Of a DNA stretch of 64,000 nucleotides, positions 17,529 to 26,727 are shown piece by piece. The DNA lies in the NCBI RefSeq assembly GCF_001186155.3, contig NZ_CP016540.2:806001-870000 (forward strand). Reading direction: 5' to 3'. Numbering within the stretch: the stretch's first letter is position 1; the number at the start of each line of letters is the position of its first letter. The stretch is from Planococcus versutus. GTDB taxonomy: Bacteria; Bacillota; Bacilli; Bacillales_A; Planococcaceae. The notes beneath the pieces are model-generated. The model had not been told where the DNA came from and did no database searches. It worked only from the letters and a program-made list of their open reading frames with translations. The position numbers were made by a program, and so were the translations under genes.

Positions 17529-17919
17529 TTAGAAAAAGTCACTAACGTATACTGCGAACAGCAAGTAGTGCGAAAGTGACTTTTTCTTAACACTATTAAT
17601 AAACGGAGTTCTATTTGATAACATGTATTTTTGCGGAGTGTGGTAATTCACAAAACCTGAATTACTGAGATCTTCTTTCTTTATTCCTCCTGTCACTAAT
17701 TGGCTAATCATTTCGTGTCGTTCATCTTGCAGTAGGTAGTAGTTGAGTTCAACTTCAAAGACAGTCGATACTAGAATTACGACTCCAGTTTCCGCGACCG
17801 TAATGATTAACGGAATGACTTTTTTTAAAAAAGCAACGATGATCGATACAACGAATATGGTGAAAACAAGTAAAAAAAGCAATTGTGGAAGTTGAATGTG
17901 TGATTGACAGCTTTTTCAT
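17529..17919 (-). CDS. Hypothetical membrane protein, probable frameshift near the start
   Basis: The open frame 17529-17882 encodes 117 aa with two hydrophobic segments at the N-terminus and a soluble tail (NSGFVNYHTPQKYMLSNRTP). It has no ribosome site of its own. A good site (GGAGTG, 7 nt) precedes ATG 17919, which opens MKKLSI in another frame. A single-base change near 17895-17905 would join the two as MKKLS..HIQLPQLLFLLVF. Function not recognised. Confidence 0.5.
17531..17587. terminator. Bidirectional terminator after selA
   Basis: AGAAAAAGTCAC pairs with GTGACTTTTTCT across a loop of about 33 nt with some inner pairing. It overlaps the last codons of the converging small membrane protein gene. 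Confidence 0.65.
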
Positions 17920-18055
17920 GTCTTCACTCCATTCTAGTTTTTCTTGTTATTGGTAGAAATGAAACAGCAGAAGGATAAATAGTGATCGAATAGGTTAAGA
18001 TGGCTATAAGTTTGAACTCAATTGAAAGAGCAGCTTGAAACGAGGAGAAAGTCTT

Positions 18056-19330
18056 ATGAAGCAAGACGGAAAAAAGCAAGCAATGTTACAACGTATTGTT
18101 GATTCACCAGAAAAATTGAAAAAGCTATACCGACGTACGCTTTGGATTGTTGTACTAGCGCAAATTTTTGGTGGTGCGGGACTAGCGGCTGGTGTAACGG
18201 TCGGTGCACTTCTCGCACAAGACATGTTAGGTACAGATCAATATGCAGGTCTTCCTGTTGCAATTTTTACATTAGGTTCTGCAGCAGCAGCATTGATGAT
18301 TGGACGAATGTCGCAGCGCTTTAGCAGAAGAACAGGCTTAGCTTCAGGATTCTTTGCGGGCAGTGTTGGAGCGGTGGGCGTTGTGGTAGCGGCAGTAACA
18401 AGTAATGTGATTTTATTGTTTGTGTCTTTATTAGTTTATGGAGCTGGAACTGCTACGAATTTGCAAGCGCGCTACGCAGGAACAGACTTAGCGACTGTTA
18501 AACAACGAGGAACTGCTATTAGCATCGCATTAGTATCTACAACATTTGGGGCATTTGCGGGTCCTAACTTAGTAGGTGTGATGGGGCGGTTTGCAGAATC
18601 GATTGGTATTCCGGCTTTAGCAGGTCCGTTCATTTTAGCGGCAGCGGCTTATTTGATGGCAGGACTTGTACTGTTGATCTTTCTGCGACCTGACCCACTA
18701 CTCGTATCAAAAGCGATTACTGAACACCAGCAAGTTTTAGAAGTAAGTTTGACAAAAACAGAACCGGTAGATGCCCACATCAACAAAAGAGGTGTCGTTT
18801 TAGGAGCAACGGTTATGGTGCTGACTCAAATGATTATGTTTGCAATTATGACTATGACACCGGTTCATATGGGACGTCACGGACATGACCTTGGAGCGAT
18901 TGGCATGGTTATTGGGTTTCACATAGCTGCGATGTATTTGCCTTCTCTTGTTACGGGCATATTGGTTGATAAATTGGGACGAATTTTTATGACGATTGCA
19001 TCGGGAGTTACATTTATGGCAGCAGGAATTGTTGCTGCTGTTGCGCCGAGCGATTCTTTACTGGTCTTGATTGTAGCGCTAGCTTTACTCGGACTCGGCT
19101 GGAACTTCGGATTGATTAGCGGAACGACTTTAATTGTTGACTCGACTGATCCTACAACGCGTGCTAAAACGCAGGGAAGTGTGGATGTTCTTGTTGCATT
19201 AGCTGGTGCAACAGGTGGTGGAATCTCAGGCATCATCATGGCGCAAACAAGTTATGCGGTGATGGCTTTGAGCGGTGGATTTCTTGCGCTGGCATTAATT
19301 CCGGTTGTTCTTTGGTCGACAAAAAAGTAG
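18056..19330 (+). CDS. MFS transporter
   Basis: 424-aa major facilitator superfamily protein with about 12 membrane helices in two halves, split by a polar loop near residues 215-245. The first cytoplasmic loop carries IGRMSQRFSRRTGLASG, close to the MFS motif A. ATG 18056 has GAGGAG 8 nt upstream; an in-frame TTG at 18035 lies before that site. Substrate unknown. Single gene with its own terminator. Confidence 0.8.
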   Translation: MKQDGKKQAMLQRIVDSPEKLKKLYRRTLWIVVLAQIFGGAGLAAGVTVGALLAQDMLGTDQYAGLPVAIFTLGSAAAALMIGRMSQRFSRRTGLASGFFAGSVGAVGVVVAAVTSNVILLFVSLLVYGAGTATNLQARYAGTDLATVKQRGTAISIALVSTTFGAFAGPNLVGVMGRFAESIGIPALAGPFILAAAAYLMAGLVLLIFLRPDPLLVSKAITEHQQVLEVSLTKTEPVDAHINKRGVVLGATVMVLTQMIMFAIMTMTPVHMGRHGHDLGAIGMVIGFHIAAMYLPSLVTGILVDKLGRIFMTIASGVTFMAAGIVAAVAPSDSLLVLIVALALLGLGWNFGLISGTTLIVDSTDPTTRAKTQGSVDVLVALAGATGGGISGIIMAQTSYAVMALSGGFLALALIPVVLWSTKK

Positions 19331-19354
19331 AAGTGAGTAAATGAATGGAAATTA

Positions 19355-19394
19355 ACTAAGAGCTCCGTTCACAAAGGTGAATGGAGCTCTTAGT
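19355..19394. terminator. Bidirectional terminator
   Basis: CTAAGAGCTCC pairs with GGAGCTCTTAG and TTCAC with GTGAA inside. It lies between the converging MFS and SDR genes. Confidence 0.75.
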
Positions 19395-19406
19395 AGTGTT
19401 AGTAGT

Positions 19407-20123
19407 TTATGGATTGTTTGACCAAAGGCCAGCTGATTTTAGTAAAACGCGGGGATGAAGTTTTAATTGCGCCACCATCATTTCAGCCATATCTTCTGGT
19501 TGCATGACTTTTTCGGGATTGCCGTCTGTTAAGTTTTCACCCATTGCTAAGTCAGTAGCCACAGTACTTGGTGTTAAAGCACTAACGCGGATATTGTATT
19601 TTCTCACTTCGAGCATTAACGATTCTGTTAACCCCATAACTCCAAATTTAGATGCGCTATATGCACTGGTGACGGGAGCACCTTTTTGTCCAGCTGTTGA
19701 TGAGATGTTAATGATGTCACCTGATTGACGCTCGATCATTTGTGGCAACGCGGCATGCGTTACATAATACACACCCATTAAATTGGTATCAATGATTGCT
19801 TTAAATTCTTCAGGTGATAACTCAAGAAATTTGCCAAATTTACCAATACCCGCATTATTAATTAAAATATCAATCGAACCTAGTTCAGCGATAACGTGTT
19901 CGACTGCAGCATTGACTGCATCTGGGTTGGTTACATCAGCCACAGCAAAAACAGTTTTCACATCATATTGTGCAAGTTCAGCAGCAACTTTTTCTAAATT
20001 TTCAGCTGTACGACCTACTAATCCAACATTGATGCCTTCTGCTGCAAAAGCGATGGCGGTAGCTCTGCCTATTCCTCTTCCAGCTCCTGTAATCAACGCA
20101 TTTTTCCCTGTTAATTTTTGCAT
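19407..20123 (-). CDS. yoxD: Short-chain dehydrogenase, YoxD type (3-ketoacyl reductase family)
   Basis: 238-aa SDR very close in length and sequence to B. subtilis YoxD. NAD(P)-binding [13 protein letters not shown] near residues 11-23, NNAGIGKFG, catalytic Ser in [10 protein letters not shown] and YSASK (Tyr/Lys). The C-terminus [10 protein letters not shown] also matches. Annotated relatives are called 3-oxoacyl reductases, but the substrate is unproven. ATG 20123 follows AAGGAG; the longer ORF to 20228 starts in non-coding sequence. Confidence 0.85.
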   Translation of the reverse strand: MQKLTGKNALITGAGRGIGRATAIAFAAEGINVGLVGRTAENLEKVAAELAQYDVKTVFAVADVTNPDAVNAAVEHVIAELGSIDILINNAGIGKFGKFLELSPEEFKAIIDTNLMGVYYVTHAALPQMIERQSGDIINISSTAGQKGAPVTSAYSASKFGVMGLTESLMLEVRKYNIRVSALTPSTVATDLAMGENLTDGNPEKVMQPEDMAEMMVAQLKLHPRVLLKSAGLWSNNP

Positions 20124-20261
20124 ATGGACAGCTCCTTTTCGTAAATCAATTTCCTTTATCAGTGTAGCAAAGAGCCGACTAAAAACCTCGATGTAGAACT
20201 TATAAATAAAAAGAGAGGAAAAAAGCAAGTAGAATGGGTCTTGTTAGTTTTTAACCAATTA

Positions 20262-21182
20262 TTAGTCATTAAACAAGTTCATGCTTAAATAACGTTCGCC
20301 AGTATCAGGAGCGATGCACAATACTTTTTTACCGCTACCGAGACGTTTCGCGATTTCAATCGCAGCGTAAATGGTAGCACCGGCTGATGGGCCAACGAAT
20401 ATCCCTTCTTCACGTGCAACTCTCTTGAAAACATCAATGGCGTCTTCGTCATTAATCGCCATGATTTCATCATAAATTCCAGTATTTAAAATGCTTGGAA
20501 TAAACCCAGGACTTGTGCCGACTAATTTATGCTTACCGGGTTTACCACCAGACAAAACGGGAGATCCTTTTGGTTCGACAACGACAATATACAGTTCTGG
20601 TAAATGTTCTTTTAAGGTTTCTCCTGTACCTGTAATTGTGCCGCCAGTTCCTGCTGACGCTACAAATGCATCTAACTCACCACTCATCTGCTCTAAAATT
20701 TCTAAAGCCGTGGTGGTGCGATGAATATCTGGATTGGCTTTGTTTTCGAATTGCTGTGGAATAAAGCTGTTGGGAATCTCTCTTTGCAACTCGAGTGCTT
20801 TGTCGATTGCACCTGGCATCTTGTCGTCGCTCGGTGTCAGTACAACTTCAGAACCATAAGCCTTCAATAAATTAATACGTTCTTTTGTAGCGTTGTCTGG
20901 TAGTACTAAGATAGAGCGGTAGCCTCGGGCAGCAGCGACCATTGCAAGACCGATACCTGTATTGCCACTGGTAGGCTCGATAATAGTGGCTCCTTCTGCT
21001 AAAGAGCCGTCTTCTTCGGCCATCTTGATCATGTTATAAGCGGCACGGTCTTTTACACTTTTAGATGGATTGAACATTTCCAATTTAACGTATACATCTG
21101 CTGCACCGTCTGGAACCATTCGATTTAATTTTACAACCGGCGTATCACCGATTAATTCAATAATATTATTAAAGGGTTTCAT
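20262..21182 (-). CDS. cysK: Cysteine synthase A (O-acetylserine sulfhydrylase)
   Basis: 306-aa PLP enzyme making cysteine from O-acetylserine and sulfide. ELIGDTPVVKLNRM at the N-terminus, PLP Lys in NPSKSVKDRAAYNMI (about 38-52), TSGNTG, the GTGGTITGTG phosphate loop and VGPSAGA. ATG 21182 follows AAAGGTGG. Length is normal for CysK. Confidence 0.93.
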   Translation of the reverse strand: MKPFNNIIELIGDTPVVKLNRMVPDGAADVYVKLEMFNPSKSVKDRAAYNMIKMAEEDGSLAEGATIIEPTSGNTGIGLAMVAAARGYRSILVLPDNATKERINLLKAYGSEVVLTPSDDKMPGAIDKALELQREIPNSFIPQQFENKANPDIHRTTTALEILEQMSGELDAFVASAGTGGTITGTGETLKEHLPELYIVVVEPKGSPVLSGGKPGKHKLVGTSPGFIPSILNTGIYDEIMAINDEDAIDVFKRVAREEGIFVGPSAGATIYAAIEIAKRLGSGKKVLCIAPDTGERYLSMNLFND

Positions 21183-21364
21183 GGAGTAAACCACCTTTCA
21201 AAAGTAACGAGATTTATTGTCGGTATATTTTTATAAGTTTTTTATCTTCATGCAAGACGTACTTTAGTAGTTGACGAAGCAGAACTCAAACTTTATTGTA
21301 CTAGTATAACGTGAAATTGTTAATCATATTGGATTTGTCGGTTTAAAAATAAGGAGAGTGGATC

Positions 21365-22258
21365 ATGAAACAGATTCCGTTAATGGTTACGACAGAGTGG
21401 CTTGAAAAACGACTAAATGATTCTGATTTATGTGTCATCGATGCAACAATGTTTATGGAAACTCCTGAAAGTGGCGGACCAACTACAATTTGTTCAGGAA
21501 AAGAATCTTATCAAAAAGGACATATTCCGGGATCAATTTACATCAATTTATTAAATGACTTGTCTGACCCAGAAGCGTCACTTCCGTTTACTGTGCCACC
21601 ACGTTCTTATTTTATTCGAGAAATGGCTAAAAGAGGTATAGGGGACGGGAAACTGACGGTTATTTATGATCAAGGAACTGTGCTAGGGGAGTCGATTGGT
21701 GCTTCTTACTGGGCTTCACGTTTAGCTTGGCAAATGAAGTATGAGGGCTTTGACAATATCGCGATTTTAGATGGTGGTATATTGAAATGGAAAAAAGAAA
21801 ATCGTCCATTAACAACAATTCCCGGAGTTTATAAACCAGTTCACTATACTGGACAGCGACGTACGAAATTATTAGCTACTAAAGAAGACGTTAAGCAAGC
21901 AATACATGACGACCAAACGATTTTAATTAATAGTTTGTCTCCAGAAGACTACAAGGGCGAGAGCGATACCTATGCAAGAAAAGGACACATTCCGACTAGC
22001 GTCAATATGTATTTTGCTGAGCATGCCGATAACCAAACAAAAGAAATCTATGTTGATGCTATTTTACGAGAACAATTCGAAAAAACGGGTGCGTTAAACC
22101 CAGACAAAAAAGTGATTACTTATTGCGGTGGAGGAATTGCGGCGACGTGGACCGCGTTAATGCTCAATAAACTCGGTCAAAAAAATGTAGCTATTTACGA
22201 TGGGTCATTAAACGAATGGGCAAGCGATCCAAATTGTTCACTAATAAAAGAAAGTTAA
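21365..22258 (+). CDS. Sulfurtransferase with two rhodanese domains
   Basis: 297-aa thiosulfate or 3-mercaptopyruvate sulfurtransferase. The N-terminal rhodanese domain (about 1-140) is structural. The C-terminal one carries the active-site loop ITYCGGGIAAT with the persulfide Cys. CGSG-type loops favour mercaptopyruvate and CRxGx[RT] loops favour thiosulfate; CGGGIA fits neither cleanly. ATG follows AAGGAG. Divergent from cysK, which suggests a shared sulfur role. Confidence 0.85.
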   Translation: MKQIPLMVTTEWLEKRLNDSDLCVIDATMFMETPESGGPTTICSGKESYQKGHIPGSIYINLLNDLSDPEASLPFTVPPRSYFIREMAKRGIGDGKLTVIYDQGTVLGESIGASYWASRLAWQMKYEGFDNIAILDGGILKWKKENRPLTTIPGVYKPVHYTGQRRTKLLATKEDVKQAIHDDQTILINSLSPEDYKGESDTYARKGHIPTSVNMYFAEHADNQTKEIYVDAILREQFEKTGALNPDKKVITYCGGGIAATWTALMLNKLGQKNVAIYDGSLNEWASDPNCSLIKES

Positions 22259-22368
22259 AAAACTATACAGTCTTAAAAGACATCCCTTTTAAGTGGAGGG
22301 TTTTTCAAAGACCAGAGTAGTTAAAGTGAATAAATCAATTGTTAGCACATAAGAAAGAAGATGACATT

Positions 22369-23421
22369 ATGACGCTTCATCCGATGATAAAAGCTTTTGT
22401 AATTGGTTTGATAGGAGCAGGACTGTTTATCGTAGCAGGAGCACCGATGCCATGGTTACTAGGTCCGTTATTTGCAGTACTATTGCTTCAGTTATTTACG
22501 CCAATAACTTTAAAATGGCACCCTCGTTTTCGCAATGTTGGATTGATTATTGCAGGTTATGTAATCGGTTTTGCTTTTACATTGCAAGCATTGCAAGGAA
22601 TGAAGGAATATTTTCTATCGATGCTAGTTATTAACTGCGTATTTTTTATCTTATTTCTGTTAATTAGTAAATTGATGACTGTGTGGACAAAGGTGGACCA
22701 AGCAACAGCCATGACATGTTGTGTCCCTGGAGGTCTTTCACAAATTGTAACGTTTACCGAAGAACAAAAAAACATTGATTTGACTGCTGTAACTTTTTAT
22801 CATGTTCTTCGCGTCTTGATGATTGTTGCAATTGTCCCGTTTATTGTTGCGGGCGGAGAACCTTCTCATGTAGAAAAGGTAGGGCAAGGAGATTATTCTG
22901 CGCCATTACTTGGGTTACTAATTCTGTGTTATGGAGCAGGAATAGTTGCACAAAAAATACGTATCCCAACCGCTTTTTTATTAGGACCGGTCTTTTTAAT
23001 CATGCTTTTTAATTTGATGGGTATTAGCGTTCCTATTATGCCAAAGCTTTTCTTGCACATGGCACAACTGTTTATAGGAATTTACATCGGTTTATTATTG
23101 AAAAAAGAAGATTTAAAACTAACAAAACGTATGATAGCTTATTCGTTTTTTTCAGGAGCAGTCTTGATTGCATGTGCCTACGGAATTAGCTTTGCTTTGC
23201 AACAACTTTACGGCTTGAGCTTTTCGACTAGTTTTTTAAGTGTTGTGCCAGGAGGTCTTGATCAAATGGGAATTATTGCAGCATCAGTCCATGCAGATGT
23301 AACGGTAGTGACTGCTTTTCAATTGTTCAGGATTTTATTTGTGTCAGTTTTGATCGTCCCGTTTGTGAAAATTGTTGCAAAGCGCGCTGAACGAAAGCTT
23401 GAAAAATCGATAAATGTGTAA
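22369..23421 (+). CDS. AbrB-type membrane protein (putative transporter)
   Basis: 350-aa protein with about 9-11 hydrophobic helices in two similar halves, each with a Gly/Pro-rich signature (GAPMPWLLGPLF and, in the second half, IPTAFLLGPVF), plus CCVPGGLSQI and SVVPGGLDQMG. This duplicated pattern is that of the membrane AbrB family often mis-named ammonia monooxygenase. Function unknown. Start taken at ATG 22369 (MTLHPMIKAF); an earlier TTG gives a poorly supported leader. Confidence 0.75.
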   Translation: MTLHPMIKAFVIGLIGAGLFIVAGAPMPWLLGPLFAVLLLQLFTPITLKWHPRFRNVGLIIAGYVIGFAFTLQALQGMKEYFLSMLVINCVFFILFLLISKLMTVWTKVDQATAMTCCVPGGLSQIVTFTEEQKNIDLTAVTFYHVLRVLMIVAIVPFIVAGGEPSHVEKVGQGDYSAPLLGLLILCYGAGIVAQKIRIPTAFLLGPVFLIMLFNLMGISVPIMPKLFLHMAQLFIGIYIGLLLKKEDLKLTKRMIAYSFFSGAVLIACAYGISFALQQLYGLSFSTSFLSVVPGGLDQMGIIAASVHADVTVVTAFQLFRILFVSVLIVPFVKIVAKRAERKLEKSINV

Positions 23422-23534
23422 AAATCTGCGATGTCAAATAGAGTGAAGTCTTCACTGATTATGACTTTTATTGCATTCAATTTGATTTGCGAATAAAGTA
23501 TGGATATGAAGCAAAATAGAAAAGAGGAAACCGC

Positions 23535-24191
23535 GTGAAAAAACAGATTGTTGTCATCGGACTGGGACGCTTTGGGAGTAGTGTTTGTAAAGAGCTGTAT
23601 AGTCTCGGTCATGAAATTATGGCAATCGATACAAAGCCTGAAAAAGTTGATGCTTTGCGTGATTATGCCTCATTTACGGTCATTGCAGACGCCACTGATG
23701 AAAGCCAGTTAAAGTCTTTAGGTGTTCGTAATTTCGAACACGCAATTGTTGCTATTGGAGACAACCTCCAAGCAAGCGTTTTGTGCACACTTATGTTAAA
23801 AGAACTCGGCTTACCAAAAGTATGGGTAAAAGCGCGAGATCTTCAGCATGAAAAAATTCTTCATAAAGTTGGGGCAGACCGTGTCATTCAACCTGAAAAA
23901 GAAATGGGTATTCGCGTTGCGCACCATGTAGATTCAGAAAAAATTGTTGACTACATTGACCTTTCTCACGATTACAGTATCATTGAGCTGGTTGCATCGG
24001 GGAAAATGGCCAATCGAACGTTAGTCGACTTGAACATTCGCAAAGAATTTAATTGTATTGTTTTGGCTATTAAAAAAGAAGAAGAAGTCAATATTGCACC
24101 AGCAATTGATGACATGGTCGATCAAAGTGACGTACTAATCGTTATGGGTCATAAAGATGACTTGAAGCGTCTAGAAGAAAAGGCATTATAA
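23535..24191 (+). CDS. ktrA: Ktr potassium uptake regulatory subunit (RCK)
   Basis: 218-aa cytoplasmic gating subunit of a Ktr K+ channel. N-terminal RCK domain with nucleotide loop IGLGRFGSSVCKEL (about 7-20) and ADATDESQL. C-terminal RCK_C domain ends LIVMGHKDDLKRLEE, closer to B. subtilis KtrA than KtrC. The membrane partner KtrB is not adjacent. It has its own terminator. Confidence 0.85.
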   Translation: MKKQIVVIGLGRFGSSVCKELYSLGHEIMAIDTKPEKVDALRDYASFTVIADATDESQLKSLGVRNFEHAIVAIGDNLQASVLCTLMLKELGLPKVWVKARDLQHEKILHKVGADRVIQPEKEMGIRVAHHVDSEKIVDYIDLSHDYSIIELVASGKMANRTLVDLNIRKEFNCIVLAIKKEEEVNIAPAIDDMVDQSDVLIVMGHKDDLKRLEEKAL

Positions 24192-24201
24192 TATATAAAG
24201 T

Positions 24202-24236
24202 AGCTGGTTCATAAAATGGAACTGGCTTTTTTTTTA
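24202..24236 (+). terminator. Terminator of ktrA
   Basis: AGCTGGTTC pairs with GAACTGGCT (two G-U pairs), followed by nine T. Confidence 0.85.
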
Positions 24237-24285
24237 TTTTAGTTGATAACTGACTACCTTAAAATTCCAAAGGAGTGCTGTAATT

Positions 24286-24945
24286 TTGAAAATTCGTATT
24301 GAATGGAGCTACAAGATTCCAAAAGGTTGTGAAACCATATTTGTTTCAGAAGAAATGCCAGCAGAAACTGCTCTACTAATAGTGGAAGATTTAGAGAAGA
24401 CCGGTCGATCGAAAGCACTGCATTTTGTTGACCAATTTGACAGCAAGTGGTCAATAAAAGAAATGAAAGCGTATATAAAAGAAATCGAAACAGAACCTCA
24501 TAATGTAATTGCTTATTTTGATGGTGGTTATGATCGAGATACAAAAGAAGCGGGTCTTGGCTGTTCAATTTATTATGACCAAAATGGAAAAACCTATCGA
24601 CGTCGTGTAAATCAAAAGCTAGATAAACTATCTTCTAATAATGAATCTGAATATGCAGCTCTTTACTTTACTTTACAAGAGTTAGAGCAGCTAGAGGTAC
24701 ATCATTTGGCTGTTCGCTTTATTGGGGATTCACGCATTGTAATTAATGGTATGAAACAGGAATGGGCCATCTCGGAAGATTCACTCACTTCATGGATTGC
24801 TCGGATTGAAGAAAAACAAACAGTTCTCGGGATACAAGCTGAGTATGAATTAGTGCCGCGTAAAGCAAACTCTGAAGCCGACAAATTAGCCACACAAGCT
24901 TTAAAAGGTATTTCAATAGGTGCAGTTAGTGAAATCAATCATTGA
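24286..24945 (+). CDS. RNase H-like protein with extra N-terminal domain
   Basis: 219-aa protein. Residues 1-65 are a small extra domain. The rest is a type I RNase H fold with the four acidic residues visible: YFDGGYD (Asp), NNESEYAAL (Glu), FIGDSRIVI (Asp) and NSEADKLA (Asp). This is the group of Bacillus RNase H-like proteins whose RNA/DNA hybrid activity varies. TTG start with AAGGAG about 11 nt upstream. Confidence 0.78.
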   Translation: MKIRIEWSYKIPKGCETIFVSEEMPAETALLIVEDLEKTGRSKALHFVDQFDSKWSIKEMKAYIKEIETEPHNVIAYFDGGYDRDTKEAGLGCSIYYDQNGKTYRRRVNQKLDKLSSNNESEYAALYFTLQELEQLEVHHLAVRFIGDSRIVINGMKQEWAISEDSLTSWIARIEEKQTVLGIQAEYELVPRKANSEADKLATQALKGISIGAVSEINH

Positions 24946-25132
24946 TTATCTCTGAATAAGTATTCGAAATTATTCAGTTTAATAGCGGTTTTTTGGTTTT
25001 GTAAATAGCACTGCGACTATATAACTAAAAATCTGAATAGTAAGTTTATTACTTGCGAATCTATTAGATATAGGTTATAAATAAGTTGTACAATACTTGT
25101 GCAAAAACTACACACATGAAGGAGATGGAAAA

Positions 25133-25933
25133 ATGAAGAAAATTTTAGTTTCATTCTCAGTCGCAATGGTTCTTGTGTTCTCTCTGCTCGCAGCTGGCGT
25201 TATGGCAGCAGGAGATTCTGCTAAAGTCAGAGTGGTTCATGCTTCGCCTGACGCACCAGCAGTTGATGTTTATGTCAATGGAGATTTAACGCTTGAAGAA
25301 GTACCGTTTAAAGCAGATTCTGGCTATTTAGAAGTACCAGCTGGAACACATGATGTAGAAGTTTTTGCAAGCGGTACAGAATATGCTGCAGGTGAAGGTG
25401 TACTACAAGCAGATCTTACTGTAGAAGCTGGCAAAGCTTATACAGTTGTTGCAGCAAATCTGTTAGAGTCAATTGAATTTGTAGTAGCAGAAGATTCAAT
25501 GGAAGTAACGGAAGGGAAAACAAAAGTAAGAGTTGGACATTTATCACCCGACGCACCCGCAGTTGATGTTGGTGTAATTGGTGGAGATGCATTGTTTAGC
25601 GGAGCGGAATTCCCAGGAATTACAGATTATGCAGAATTGGATGCAGGTACGTATGACTTGGAAATTCGTTTACCAGATGGCACACAAGTCTTGCCACTAG
25701 AAGGCACTCAGTTAGCTGCAAATACTGTGTATAGCGTTTTCGCAGTAAATACAGTGGATTCTTTAGAAGTAATCGCATTGGTTGACTACGAGGCGGCCGC
25801 TTCACCAGATGGAATGCCGACTACTGGTCTTGGAACACCCGATCAGTCTCAGTCTATGTGGTTATTGGTTGGTGGAGCACTAGTTCTCATTGCAGCTAGC
25901 ACGCTGGTTTGGAGAAGACGTTTTCAACAATAA
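25133..25933 (+). CDS. Secreted DUF4397 protein with sortase-type anchor (MPTTG)
   Basis: 266-aa surface protein. A signal peptide ends near GVMAAG. Two DUF4397 repeats follow, recognisable by KVRVVHASPDAPAVDVYV and KVRVGHLSPDAPAVDVGV. The C-terminus has an LPXTG-like MPTTG, a hydrophobic span (WLLVGGALVLIAAS) and RRR, a cell-wall sorting signal. The sortase gene overlaps its end by 44 bases, so the pair is very likely functional together. ATG 25133 has GAAGGAG upstream. Role of the DUF4397 domain unknown. Confidence 0.85.
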   Translation: MKKILVSFSVAMVLVFSLLAAGVMAAGDSAKVRVVHASPDAPAVDVYVNGDLTLEEVPFKADSGYLEVPAGTHDVEVFASGTEYAAGEGVLQADLTVEAGKAYTVVAANLLESIEFVVAEDSMEVTEGKTKVRVGHLSPDAPAVDVGVIGGDALFSGAEFPGITDYAELDAGTYDLEIRLPDGTQVLPLEGTQLAANTVYSVFAVNTVDSLEVIALVDYEAAASPDGMPTTGLGTPDQSQSMWLLVGGALVLIAASTLVWRRRFQQ

Positions 25934-26543
25934 GCTTTTAGCGCTATCGATTGTGTTTGTATTGGCAGGGTGTCAACAGCCTGTTGATGAAGTAAGCGTA
26001 CGCTCAGAAAACGTTGGATTTGCACAGGATGAGCCTATACTAGTTAATGTTCAACCTTCAGCTCCTAAAGAAAATCCAATTAACGGAATAAAACGTACAG
26101 GTATTCAGCCGAACTCGTTAAAAATCCCAGCAATTGATGTGGAAGCACAAATCCAACAGTTGGGTGTTACAAAGAGCGGTGAAATGGCTGTACCGAATAA
26201 TATCGAAGACGTCAGCTGGTTTGCTCCAGGATACAAGCCAGGTCAAAATGGTCGTGCTGTTATTGCTGGACATGTTGATGGGGTAGACGGACCGGCAGTT
26301 TTCTGGGATCTTTCTAAACTTGAATTGGGTGATGAATTGGTAGTGGAGAATAAGGAAAAAATATTAACATTCAGAGTTCACACTATGGAGTCTGTGCCAC
26401 TAGATCTGGCAGATGTTTCAGCTGTTTTTGGCTATACTGCTACTCCAGAATTGGTGTTGATCACTTGTTCAGGAACTTATGATTTTGATCGAGGGACAAG
26501 AGAAGAACGTTTGATTGTTTATGCAAGTCTTGTAGAAAAATAA
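25890..26543 (+). CDS. Sortase (class F-like) with lipobox
   Basis: 217 aa if started at TTG 25890. The sortase core is LKIPAIDVEAQIQQLGV, VIAGHVDG (catalytic His), LVLITCSG (catalytic Cys) and REERLIVYA (catalytic Arg). GHVDGVDGPAVFWDLSKL is typical of class E/F enzymes. The N-terminus has a hydrophobic run ending VLAGCQQ, a lipobox, unusual for a sortase. No ATG is available and the TTG start inside the upstream gene is a guess; GTG 25951 is too short to leave a signal. Partner substrate is the overlapping DUF4397 protein. Confidence 0.8.
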   Translation: MQLARWFGEDVFNNKLLALSIVFVLAGCQQPVDEVSVRSENVGFAQDEPILVNVQPSAPKENPINGIKRTGIQPNSLKIPAIDVEAQIQQLGVTKSGEMAVPNNIEDVSWFAPGYKPGQNGRAVIAGHVDGVDGPAVFWDLSKLELGDELVVENKEKILTFRVHTMESVPLDLADVSAVFGYTATPELVLITCSGTYDFDRGTREERLIVYASLVEK

Positions 26544-26546
26544 TAT

Positions 26547-26590
26547 AAAAAATTCGCTTATTCCTTTTTTAGGAGCAAGCGAATTTTTTT
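26547..26590 (+). terminator. Terminator after the sortase
   Basis: AAATTCGCTT pairs with AAGCGAATTT, followed by seven T. Confidence 0.85.
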
Positions 26591-26727
26591 ATGATCATAT
26601 GCAGATCAACCAAACAAAATGGTTTCAAAAATGCTAAAGTAGATGAGAGTCGAGCAACCTTTTAATCTTTCAATACGTTCTAAGAGGTTGAGTATTTATT
26701 ATATAACAGAAAGCAGGAATAATATTC

